Positions 37,001 through 64,000 of a stretch of DNA of 64,000 bases are shown one piece after another (the stretch's first letter is position 1; every line of letters begins with the position of its first letter). The DNA lies in NCBI GenBank assembly GCA_030562195.1, contig JAUJPP010000003.1:15779398-15843397 (forward strand). The letters are read 5' to 3'. The stretch comes from Nipponacmea schrenckii (taxonomy: Eukaryota > Mollusca > Gastropoda > Lottiidae). The notes under the pieces are model-generated. The model was not told where the DNA came from and did no database searches. It saw nothing but the letters and a program-made list of their open reading frames with translations. The translations under genes were made by a program, and so were the position numbers.

Positions 37001-40000
37001 CATGCTTTAACTTTAACTCTACACCTAACTTTAATACACTTACACATAGATTCCTAAATTCTATAAACCACAGAAATATCAAAAACTTTACAATTTTGCA
37101 ATTCATGCTAAAGCGATATTTTGAAATTGATAACCAATTTATATTGTACAAAATTTAATTTTGAATTCCAATTTCAAATTTTTGTATCTTTTGCATTGGT
37201 ATACAATTTGATTGATTTTTAATTATTTTAAAAAAACTTTAGGAAATTTGTTAGGCTAATGATTTCTTTTTTAGGCAAATTGATTGATTCAATAACAAAT
37301 TTGGTAAATATAAATGGAATATGCAAAAGAAAAAATGCCAAATTGATAATTGTGAAGTGGAGCTCCAATACAGTAGGGCATTGACGGTATATTTTATAAA
37401 TGATTAACACTTGTTTTGTTTTATATTTGTAGAGATGAGACCAGGAGAAAGATTGGGATGAAATAAAAGTGTACAACATTCAAACATAAAAGGATGGAAA
37501 TCATCTATTTAGTGGCTTGAATGTATTATTAATATGTATGTTTAAGAATTAAAAAGATATGAAATGTGTTGTTTTCATTCAAAAATAATTGAAATTTCTG
37601 CTGTCTATATAAAGAAATTTCAAATCTCAGTAGGAAATCCTATTGAAATAATGAGTACATTTGCATTCACACAATTCACTTGACATGTGCCTTGGGTACC
37701 AAATGGAACAGTTAAAGACAGTTGTCATCATAACCAAGAGCTCCATAAAGTAAAAAATATTTCCAAATCATGCTCATTTATATTAAGATAATATACATGT
37801 AACATTGGTTAAATATCACACAAAAACATGAACTCCTGTTAGGCTCTTGAAATTGCATTAAACTCACAATTTAAGAACCTGGCTCATATAACTCAGTTAT
37901 GACATTGTTGTCCATTCCTTCAATATAGAGGCTCAATAGAATTGTTATAAAAGAGAAGAAGAATTCTTAGTTTGTATGGAATAAGCACATATAATATTTC
38001 AATCACTCATTTTTTACATGCCAATTTCATCCTTTGACATTGGTACATAACTATTAGTATGATTAAATCATAGAATGGATATACTGACATTATTATTCAT
38101 TTTCAAGTTGCAGAATACCTTTTTTAGCATCATAAAACTTTGAAGACTATTACAAAACTTGTTGACAAAACTGATTATAGGGAAAAATCTTATTACAAAT
38201 GTAAAAGCAAGTCAGTTGCATTGATATCTTATACTGTAAAATTAGCTACTTAGCGCAATGGATGCTAAAGATTTATTTAGTAATTACAGTACTTATGTAC
38301 AAGTGCTGATTTTTATCAAATTTGATCTGATACTTGCAGGCTTACCTCCCTTTTTTTTTCTCTCACCAAGAAATGTGTATCATAATCACCCACGGATGTA
38401 CCCTACTAAAAATCATTAAAACCAAAAAATCAAATTTAGTTATTGCCTTTGGTCTTCGTTAACACTCTAAAATGTACAATTATAGACAGATGTTGGGAGC
38501 CGTGGAGGCAACCTGAAGGTCGCGGGTTCAATCCTGGCAAAAGGTGGAGATTAACCTTCAGCCCAGTTTCCCCTTGTCAGTGATGCAGGTCGGAGGGACT
38601 GACATGGAAAAATCGTTCGGATGGGACAAAAAATCGAGTCCCCAAGTTCTACCGGCTGTGCACGTTAAAGATCACTCGACAGTTGGAAAAATAAAAGGAG
38701 CAGGCTAATTCCACTGTCCTGGCAAAATTTCCCTCATAGCACACTGCATTGCGTTGCCCGTCTTTATTAGCCCATAAGGTGTAGGACGTTAAACTCCATT
38801 CATTTAATTTTATTTCTTGATTTTGATGAAATTTGGTATGAGATTGTGTAATAACTCAAGAATGAACCCTATTGAAAATCAGCAAAATTAGAAAATATTT
38901 AGTAGGAGTTATTTCCTTGTAAATTTCATTTGAATTTTGGCTTGTAAACACTCTACACAATTAAAATGAAAATATTTGATTTTGATGTATTTATTCATTG
39001 AAAACTGTTAAACACCCAGTGGGCACATGTTACTTTGCCTAACAACCATTCTATACTTTTAATGTGGGTGTACAGCTTAAGACCCATTGTTGTCAAACCA
39101 CACTACAAGAAAGTTTGACACTTCGGATGTTCTTCTACTAATTATAATATATCATGTGATATATAGTGTATTTTATTTCTAGAGATAGACCTGGTGCCTT
39201 TAATTATTACATTCATTTCATCTTTAGTAATAGGCATTGAGGTAAGCAAAACATTATAATCAATTTCAATTTATAAGTATTTTTAAAGGGGCCCAGGCTT
39301 TATTTGTTTCGGACAATCATCCGACAGCCTCAAACACATGAAATCGTTTGGTTAGCTAATCAGAAATAATCTACAGAGCTTACCTTTGAAATTTGAGCCT
39401 TCAAATCCATGTGTATCCACAATTATCCGTGTTTGCAAATCACAATGTCTTAAGAAATTACGAATGTCCCGCCATATTGGAAAACAGTTCGTCTTGATAA
39501 TCAAAGAGTTATCCTTCCCGTCGTGCAATAGCGGTCATCTATATAAATAGACTACAACGCATTTTCAATTGTAGACTTTGTCAACAGGACACACAATTTT
39601 CAGACTGACTGGAGACCAGCCGCGTACAGCACGGAAAAAAAATGAAAAGTGAAATTTTATGTTTGAGGTATATTTCAAGGTATTTTGCGATTTTCTTAGA
39701 TCTTGAGTATTTCTGAGGACTGTTTAAATGTAACAAAGGCCCAAAACAACCCCTAAAAATCAAGCCTGGGCCCCTTTAAGTGGTACAAAGATGGATATCT
39801 CAAGCAGAATACCACTATAAAATAAATTATAATAAAGTTATTAGCCTACTAGCGAATAGTTATGATTTCACAAATGTAACCTCTGACCTTAAAGTCATCT
39901 AAATTAGTGTTTGTAAATAGACCTTCAAATAATTCAGAAAAGTTCTAGCATTGAAGGTTAAACATCTCACAAATACAAGAATGTACAATTATTAATAATA

Positions 40001-41489
40001 TACATTCTATTTACAGTATGGTATTATGGTAGGAATTGTATTATCATTATTAATGTTATTATATCCTATAGCTAGACCAAAATTAAAGGTATGATTGTCT
40101 TTTTTAATCAGTATTTTTATCTTGACTGCTTAGGGTTATTTTCTTCATATTTAAAATTAAAGAAAGAACCATCTTTAAGCCCCTCTACCAGCATAACCAA
40201 GCAACAACATCATTTATAGTTTCCATTGTTTTAACTGACTGTGCCAAGGACCCCTCCCCCCTTTTTGTTCTTACTTTGTATTTCTTCACAATGAGAGTTG
40301 TGTTGTTGGTCTGTGTTATATTAACACCTAACTAGATATATTTTGGTTTTCAGTATATAAATCAAGGAAATATTCTAGTTGTACAACCAAATCAAGGAAT
40401 GAATTTTCCTTCAGCTGAATTCATAGCAGAAACCATTGTTCAGAAAGCTACAGAAGGTAAACCACTTGTCTTATATCATAAAGCTAGCATTAATTTATGA
40501 GTGACATTTGATTTTGATATACTATACATAGAAGTTGTATCTCATACTTGGTGCTATGGAAATGTAAATATTTTTGTGAGATGATTGCAAATATGATTTT
40601 TAACTACCCACATAGTCAGTAATAATTTAACTACTAGATTTTAAAAAAGCTAATGTTTCTGACCTTATATAGTTGATTTTAATCTGTATGTAACTGTTTG
40701 TATTTAGGTGGGAGTAACAGATCTGTGATATTTGATTGTTGTCATATTTATAATATAGATTATAGTGCAATATTGGTAGGTAAACACTCTTACCTTAAAC
40801 AAACTTAGAATTTATAATTTATTTGGAAATGTGTCTTGATTCCTACCAGGTTGAATGAACAAGTTTAATTACCTCCATTATGAACTCAATTTTTTATATT
40901 ATAAAGACAATAGAAGTCAGTGATGTTGATGTGATGATATAATTTTCAGGGATTAAAAGAACTGGTGATAGATTTAGAGAGAAATAAATTACAAGTTGCT
41001 CTATGTCATGTACAGGTTAGTATAGCATCTTCCATCACTTACACATTGTGTACATATAGCTGACTGAATTGAGCAAAATTCAAACCATGCAACTGACTGA
41101 AATTAAGTGTTACAACTATTGATATGTTAATGGTGTAAAGGATTACTTGATATAAGAAAATTTAATATTGGTATTTATCAAGATATGTAATCATTATTTT
41201 AAATGGACAGTACTATTATTTTATTGCAGCCAACAGTTTTAGAAGTTATAGAGAGAGCTGAAATTCCAAATTTATCTACCTATGCTACACTTGATATAGC
41301 TATACAAGAGTTACCAATTTATAATGTACAAGGTCAGTTTAAATTGCGAATATATAGTATTTGTTGGGAATTTTAATGCAGGGAATCCAACAGAATGAAT
41401 ACCCTTTTACTTGATTGTCTATGATTTTTTCAGAAGGAGGTAGTCAAAGGGAAGAAGATGAGAGTAAACCTTTATTGGGTAAAGTTTGA
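28077..41489 (+). CDS. SLC26A11: SLC26A11, sulfate/anion transporter (18 coding exons, 620 aa)
   Basis: Coding exons: 28077-28231, 28617-28719, 29029-29233, 29469-29634, 29887-29941, 30102-30192, 30339-30517, 30737-30809, 30999-31110, 31255-31310, 31456-31596, 39183-39241, 40017-40088, 40354-40456, 40708-40775, 40950-41015, 41230-41332, 41434-41489. Phases agree at every junction; the sum is 621 codons with the stop (human 606 aa). GLTVIPQGLAYAKIAGLPP and QYGLYSSFMGC form the SLC26/SulP signature. The membrane core runs from about residue 55 to 480, and a STAS domain follows (IDYSAILGLKELVIDLE). The short tail is acidic and ends in LLGKV. SLC26A11 moves sulfate and related anions without needing sodium; vertebrate protein is reported at plasma and intracellular membranes. 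Intron 11 is 7.6 kb and full of tandem repeats and transposon pieces. Divergent from SGSH. Confidence 0.97.
31620..32345 (+). repeat. ~62-base minisatellite in SLC26A11 intron 11
   Basis: About eleven copies of a unit containing TTGTATTTGATCAAACCTTC, CAATCTAGGCTGTCAGTCTG and TCTGTCAACATTTTTGTTG, beginning within 30 bases of the exon 11 donor. Copies are most alike in the middle and decay to the right after 32210. Confidence 0.92.
32346..34099. other. SLC26A11 intron 11, no feature recognised
   Basis: AT-rich intronic sequence. Two stretches near 33545-33640 and 33872-33932 have splice-like edges but do not fit the reading frame between exons 11 and 12, and they carry no family motif. Confidence 0.4.
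34100..34680 (-). repeat. Degenerate AT-rich minisatellite
   Basis: Repeated blocks of GGAATGATAATGTTATAATA and TATAATAATAAAACTGAAGG with irregular period of about 38-60 bases. It generates a spurious 174-residue minus-strand ORF of hydrophobic low complexity. Confidence 0.85.
35862..35953 (-). mobile_element. SINE family B fragment
   Basis: GGATTCTTTCTACCAGTTGG, GGCATTGTTCTTTCCCAGAT and CCATTTACAGCTGGAT align with the copies at 10433, 51850 and 52255; the tRNA-like head is absent. Confidence 0.7.
35954..38493. other. SLC26A11 intron 11, AT-rich unique sequence
   Basis: About 2.5 kb of strongly AT-rich intron with no exon that fits the SLC26A11 frame and no recognised repeat. The short ORFs here have no motif. 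Confidence 0.45.
38494..38806 (+). mobile_element. SINE family A, fullest copy
   Basis: Begins GGGAGCCGTGGAGGCAACC with a Pol III B-box-like GCGGGTTCAATCCTGGC about 30 bases on, the layout of a degraded tRNA head. A body follows (CCCCTTGTCAGTGATGCAGG, GACATGGAAAAAT, CACTCGACAGTTGGAAAAAT, TTTCCCTCATAGCACACTGC) and a tail with AACTCCATTCATTT. Other copies: 4815, 10988 and, inverted, 63641. Confidence 0.85.
39283..39779. mobile_element. 497-base TTAA-flanked MITE in SLC26A11 intron 12 region
   Basis: Terminal inverted repeats AGGGGCCCAGGCTT and AAGCCTGGGCCCCT, each bordered by TTAA, the target duplication of piggyBac-type transposons. It lies 42 bases downstream of exon 12. The minus-strand ORF inside (60 aa) has no transposase motif, so the element is non-autonomous. 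Confidence 0.75.
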
Positions 41490-41539
41490 TAATCAGGAAA
41501 AGAATGCATGAAATCTTTCTTGTGCGACCATTCCATGTT

Positions 41540-41930
41540 GAACTGGACAGCTTTACAATGTTATACATTGTTATAATCACCTATACTGATATTGTTTTTG
41601 ATATACTGAAAATATTATTGATTAATATGAAGATATATATTAAAGCTTCACTTTACAATGTTTTAGGTATACATTGTTATTGTTTTTGATATACTGAAAA
41701 TATTTTTGATTACAATATTATATATTTCTCTTAAAGCTTCACTTTACAATGTTTTAGGTATACATTGTTATTGTTTTTGATATTCTGAAAATATTTTTGA
41801 TTACAATATTATATATTTCTCTTAAAGCTTCACTTTACAATGTTTTGTATATACATTGTTATTGTTTTTGATATACTGAAATATTTTTTGATTACAATAT
41901 TATTGATAACTATGAAGATACAAATATATT
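41540..41930 (+). repeat. 91-base tandem repeat in the SLC26A11 3' UTR
   Basis: Units with GCTTCACTTTACAATGTTTT, then TATACATTGTTATTGTTTTT and GATATACTGAAAATATTTTT, begin at about 41644, 41735 and 41826, with a diverged partial copy before them. It starts within about 60 bases of the stop codon. Confidence 0.9.
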
Positions 41931-42041
41931 TCTTTTCAAAAAGAGGTAAAAATCTGTTTTGTTTTGTTACTAATGTGAATAAACATATATTTCATATTCG
42001 TTGTTTTATAACTATCTTAGATATAACCTGAAAACAAAACA

Positions 42042-42047
42042 AATAAA
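42042..42047 (+). terminator. Candidate SLC26A11 polyadenylation signal (AATAAA)
   Basis: Canonical AATAAA about 550 bases after the stop codon and just after the 91-base repeats. Cleavage position cannot be seen; AT-rich sequence offers other AATAAA matches. Confidence 0.4.
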
Positions 42048-44534
42048 TTCAGCTCAGTTAAATAACATGTTGTATTGAAAGCATGTATCACACAAACATT
42101 TTAAATACATTGTGATCAACCACAAAAAAGAACACAATTTAAATTGTATAAATATCATTACAATCCTTCACAAATATAATACAATTTTTAATATAAAAAT
42201 AATTTGAATATGTTCAATGCTAAATAGCTGGATTAGAAAAAAAAAAGTCGTCCAAAGATATGTTAATGCACATCTAGGAACCTTTAAAAACACTGAAAGC
42301 AATAAATTAACACACTGCTTTAAAATGCTTTAAAATATATTTATTTTACTAGTTTGTGTACTTGAATAGAATGGATTAAAAAAAATTAAATACTTGATTT
42401 CATAGAGTGCATATATATATAAATAAAAGGGCCCAATAAAAAGTAACCAATAATTATGCTAAATATTTAAAATATGAAAAGCAAAATTAAAACAAAAATA
42501 CTTAAATGAATGAGATTCTAAGTAAAAATATCACAGGGTAATCTACATGAATGTTAAATAAATGATATGAATATAGAAATTTCATCTTCAATATTAGGTA
42601 TTATTAACTTGAATCAGATAATAAAACTTGACCATTAAATAACCTTCTATAAATCTCTTGGCTATCCAAATATTTTTATATTTCTAATACAAATATTTCT
42701 AGACTTCAAAAGTTAGGTTGTGGTATTAGGCCAATAGTTGAGGAAATTTTCTATACACTAACAATTGATGGTTGTTCAGGAAGAGCAAGCTGACATATTT
42801 TGTATATAAGGATAGGAATGAAGAATGATCAATTATTTAAGATGTATATAGAAGAGGATATTAAAAATATAATAAAATGTGGTTTAATATCAGTGGAACA
42901 AGATATGATCAAGAGATCAATGTCTGTATTAAAAAGTACCAGTATTGCAACCATTCCACCTACACTTTGTGGTTTTACACTTATTTTTATAATATATCAT
43001 TTGGTATAGACATCAGAAAGAATTTTAATTTGGGTATCTGATATTATATAAATTATATACTGAAATATATGCTAAGTTTATGATACTAAAAAAAATCTTC
43101 TGATCTGGACTATATTCGGATAATAACTACTGTAGGAGAAGTACCTAAATTTATCATTCTCATTTGCATTGGTCAAAAGTTTTCAGAATGACATACAAAA
43201 TTCCTATTTAACAGTTAGGCATTTCACTAAAATAGGACCTCCAAGATATCTATAATTAATATGAATATATATACTGTCAATAAGTTATATAGAATCCTAC
43301 AGACGAGTTTCTAAAATAATATTAATCCATATTCTGTCTATAAAATGTATGAAATTGAGCTTTTTCAAATTGCACTTGCACCAGTCTAAACACCATCACA
43401 CCAAAAATATGATTTAAGATCACAAATGGGTAAAAAAATGAGCAAATCTAAGAAAAGCCAAGTATCAAAATATAAAGATTACAAACGGGTATAAAGACAT
43501 GAGTATGACTTTAAATGCATTTTAGAATGGAGAATTTACAATAAAACAATGGAAATACTGTTACTTAATGTATCACAAAAAAAACAACTTTACATGCAGA
43601 AATATCAAAAGAGTGTACAACTATGTATGTATGAAAAAAGTTTTTATCTATCAGAGAAGAAACAAAAGCTGATGTTGAATGAGTTATGATAAGTAAAAAA
43701 GCTTATGTCATGGAGAGCTTGAAATTTTGCTTGAAGAACTCACCCAAAGCATGTTAAAGGGACAGGTTCGCCATCTGCCACCTGTTTGACCAATCTTACC
43801 ATAGTCTGAGAATTTTCTAATTGAGGTTACCACAAGAGACAAAAAAAAAAAATGGCGAACCATGGCCTTTAAGTACAATTATTATTTGATAATGTGCTAG
43901 TTGTCTGCTATAAGATTGCTGAGATCTTGTAATAAATAAATAATAGACTAGAATAACGAATCTATAGTACAAAATGAATAAACATTATAAAGAACATAAC
44001 TTTCAAACTGAATTAATTATTTTGTGGTTTTAAGGTTTTTTTTAAATGAGATTCATTATTGTTGAAATTTGAAACTTGAATAATTCATCTTGTATGAATA
44101 GACTGAAGAGTTTATATCCCTCTAACCAGACTTGTATGATTAGACTGTCAAATTACTTCCAAGCTATGTGCATGTTTTTATAAAATTTTAAAATTAATAA
44201 ACAAATAAAACTGTCTTTTATTTGAATACTTATTCATTTTTTATCCTCATATAAGATTTAGACTAGCTTAAAATGCAATTAGATTCCAAATACAACCAAT
44301 TTCACTGGATTTTTCTTGCTTGCTTACAATGTCTTGTAACACAATTTCAGAAAATTATATCTTTGAAAAAAAAATTATGATCTAAAAAAACGCTGATTTA
44401 AAATATACTAGTATAAAGTTTTCAAATAAAAAAAGCAGTGGCTTCATTTTCTAATAATAAAATTTAAAAATATAATCCTCCAACAGCACTTAATACATTA
44501 ACAATCACATAAAATCAACAACTAGAATAACTCT
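42048..44534. other. Convergent region between SLC26A11 and KCNMA1
   Basis: About 2.5 kb of very AT-rich sequence containing the 3' UTR of the channel gene and a small TTAA-flanked MITE. A palindromic TAATAAACAAATAAAACTG / CTTTTATTTG stretch at 44196-44225 offers polyadenylation signals on both strands. No gene seen. Confidence 0.5.
43754..43872. mobile_element. 119-base TTAA-flanked mini-MITE
   Basis: Inverted ends TTAAAGGGACAGGTTCGCCA and ATGGCGAACCATGGCCTTTAA: the GGTTCGCCAT block and the TTAAAGG edge are conserved, with four differing bases between. The TTAA borders resemble those of the 39283-39779 element. Confidence 0.7.
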
Positions 44535-61906
<17,372 letters not shown>

Positions 61907-63640
61907 CTGGAATATAGAAATATACCTGTTTGTAAGGAAAAATAACATGGATGCCTGGTGGGTGCACGTGACAATAAACAAATCATTTGAATGTGGCACA
62001 GGAACATAGATCTGTACATCTAAAACACATGTAATTTTGTATCTATACAAATTGTGCAATTTCTTATAATTATTAGTATAGGAAATTTATGATAAAAGGA
62101 TAAATGTTATTCAGTTTGGAACAAATGTAACAATAAATGCCAGATATGATGATGACATCAGACAAGTCTTATAATATGATTTCAGTATAGGACAGGACAG
62201 GTATTATAATAAAGGTCAGTTGTCATATCGGGAAATTATAATGATGGTGACAGATATTATAGTAATGAAGTACAAGTGATATAATATATAAGAGCCATAA
62301 TAATAAAAGACAGCCATCATATGAGTAATGTGTGTCTCAATGATTGCCAGTTAAGATGACAGATATCATCAATCAAGTACAGATATCATTTCAGTCACAT
62401 ATTGAAATTTGAATAAAGTGAATTGAACTCTTAATAAAGTAATCTTAATACACATAGATGTCTAAGTTCTGTAGTTTAAGTATCAAAAGACCTCATGAAG
62501 AGTACAGTTCAGTAAATTTGAATCCATTCTAGGTATAATAACAGTAATTATACAAAATAGATTTGATCATTATTGAATAACTTAAACCTAAAGTACCAAT
62601 TATTTCAATATTCCCTATGTAATACTAAGATAATTTAAATAATTGGAGTAATTCTCCAGAATAGCCCTGTAATGATGTTAATCTATTGTATTAGTACAAG
62701 TACTAATGAACATACTTTAACATAGTCAATCATGTATTATATAGATACTACCAGCCCAACAGGGTAGTGATTTCATCATTGTTATATCTGTTATATTTAA
62801 TTTCATCATCATTAAATCAATCTAAACCAACACGATTATTTCAATTCAATTCACAATAATCATAATTAATGAGCAAAAAGTAAGTTTGAATTTGTAATTC
62901 AAGTAAAACTCAAATGCCAAATTTCAAGGCTGTCATTTTGATGGTTAACATCAATCAGTGGTAAGGATTAGAATCAAATTTTAGCCTATACATTTATTGA
63001 TGATTGCTATACTATTGTACAATACTAAATAAAGGAAGTTTAAGACAGTTATATTCAATTTGGCATCAAAAATGTGATGCTGATCAAGTCAATGTTAAAT
63101 TTTGAAAAATTGATTTTAACTGCATGTGATTTTGTTATGTCTGTTTCCAACAAGTGTTGGATAGTTGCTCACTGGATAATTGGTTCAGTAAAAATATGAA
63201 AAATAGGACTAGTGCTCACTAAAAATTTAAATAATATAACATTTCGCTTTATTTTCATATTCTGATAAGCATCAGTCAGTGTATGAGGAGATTATGCAGA
63301 TTGTGCCTACCAAGTGTGAAGACTATGACCTTTATCCAGATCAACCACAAACACATACTGAGAAGACAGCCATCAGTGCTGACAGTGCCATCACTGTTGC
63401 ATCAGGGAGAACATGTCTCCACCACCCAAGACTCATCTTAGTACATGACATAAGGTTCAGGATCGAGGACTAACTAATTTGTTCAGGAAAAGTTAATTAC
63501 TTTTATAAATTTAAGGTCAAGACAATAAAATGATCTGTATATGATGATGTATTATCAGTTATGATTTTCTGTTTATAGAAGCATTAAATATGTAAATTTA
63601 TGTTAACTGTCTGTACCCCTTTATGTAAAATTATTAAGTA
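61907..63640. other. KCNMA1 upstream intron, no exon recognised
   Basis: About 1.7 kb on the 5' side of the S4 exon. No reading frame resembling S0-S3 of Slo1 was found on the minus strand; a 64-aa plus-strand ORF at 63279 has no motif. The intron therefore probably runs past the window. Confidence 0.5.
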
Positions 63641-63857
63641 AAGGAAGGAAAAGAGTTTTATGTCCTACAGTTTTGCCTCAGTTTAATGTCCTATCTGAAC
63701 GATCGACACTTTTTCCATGTCAGACCTCTGACCTGCATGACTGACAAGGGGGAAACACATATCCATCATGAGTTAATCATGACCATGCTGGGATTGAATC
63801 CTAAGCCTTAAGATTAGCGAGCGAGCATCAAACTCACTGAGCCACAGTGGCTCCCTA
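63641..63857 (-). mobile_element. tRNA-derived SINE with intact-looking A and B boxes
   Basis: On the minus strand it begins TAGGGAGCCACTGTGGCTCA with an A-box-like TGGCTCAGTGAG, then a B-box-like GGATTCAATCC about 45 bases later. The body (CCCCCTTGTCAGTCATGCAG, GACATGGAAAAAGT) matches family A at 38494, and it ends with GTAGGACATAAAACTC. Confidence 0.85.
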
Positions 63858-64000
63858 GATAATTTGGTGACAAGAACCACCAGGCTAAGAGGTCAGTATG
63901 ACCCTAGTATTTCTAGCTCTTTCTTTATTTTCATTTATCCTTGAATTAGAATTTGTTATAAAATTTACAACTGAAACAATGGCAAGAGTGTTTATTGATT

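Noticed and set aside
63279..63473. 64-aa plus-strand ORF
   Set aside because: No motif, lies in the channel intron, and codon pattern is unremarkable.

Overview
The window looks like AT-rich genomic DNA from a marine lophotrochozoan invertebrate, most likely a mollusc. The support is short exons with GT/AG introns, protein-coding genes with clear vertebrate orthologues, hammerhead-bearing Penelope-like retroelements, tRNA-derived SINEs and many foldback or MITE-like repeats. There are no bacterial operons, phage genes or CRISPR arrays. Species cannot be fixed from the sequence alone.

Layout, left to right. (1) 328-1832, minus: the first four coding exons of PBLD (PhzF-fold isomerase-like protein), with the rest off the left edge. 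(2) About 2.3-11.2 kb: a repeat-rich block with a fossil LINE endonuclease, short and 0.4-kb tandem repeats, and a decayed Penelope-like element (PLE) whose direct repeats each carry a hammerhead ribozyme. (3) 12217-22245, plus: complete LRRC45 (17 coding exons, 674 aa). Its intron 6 holds an antisense, apparently intact two-ORF PLE: an SGNH-hydrolase-like ORF1 overlapping an RT/GIY-YIG ORF2. (4) 23220-26724, minus: complete SGSH, lysosomal heparan N-sulfatase (7 exons, 524 aa). (5) 28077-41489, plus: complete SLC26A11, a sulfate/anion transporter (18 coding exons, 620 aa). (6) 44535-61906, minus: most of a Slo1/BK channel (KCNMA1) from S4 to the C-terminus, with candidate cassette exons in the RCK1-RCK2 linker and two alternative terminal exons. 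The S0-S3 exons were not found here.

SGSH and SLC26A11 are divergent, with about 1.35 kb between their start codons, as their human orthologues are. One gene releases sulfate from heparan sulfate in the lysosome and the other transports sulfate, so the pairing may be a long-conserved co-regulated unit. All exon models were built by eye from splice sites, reading-frame continuity and family knowledge; the phases of every internal junction given were checked and agree.

The strongest candidates for something little described are the SGNH-carrying PLE in LRRC45, the preserved SGSH-SLC26A11 pair, and the BK channel's alternative C-terminal exon.
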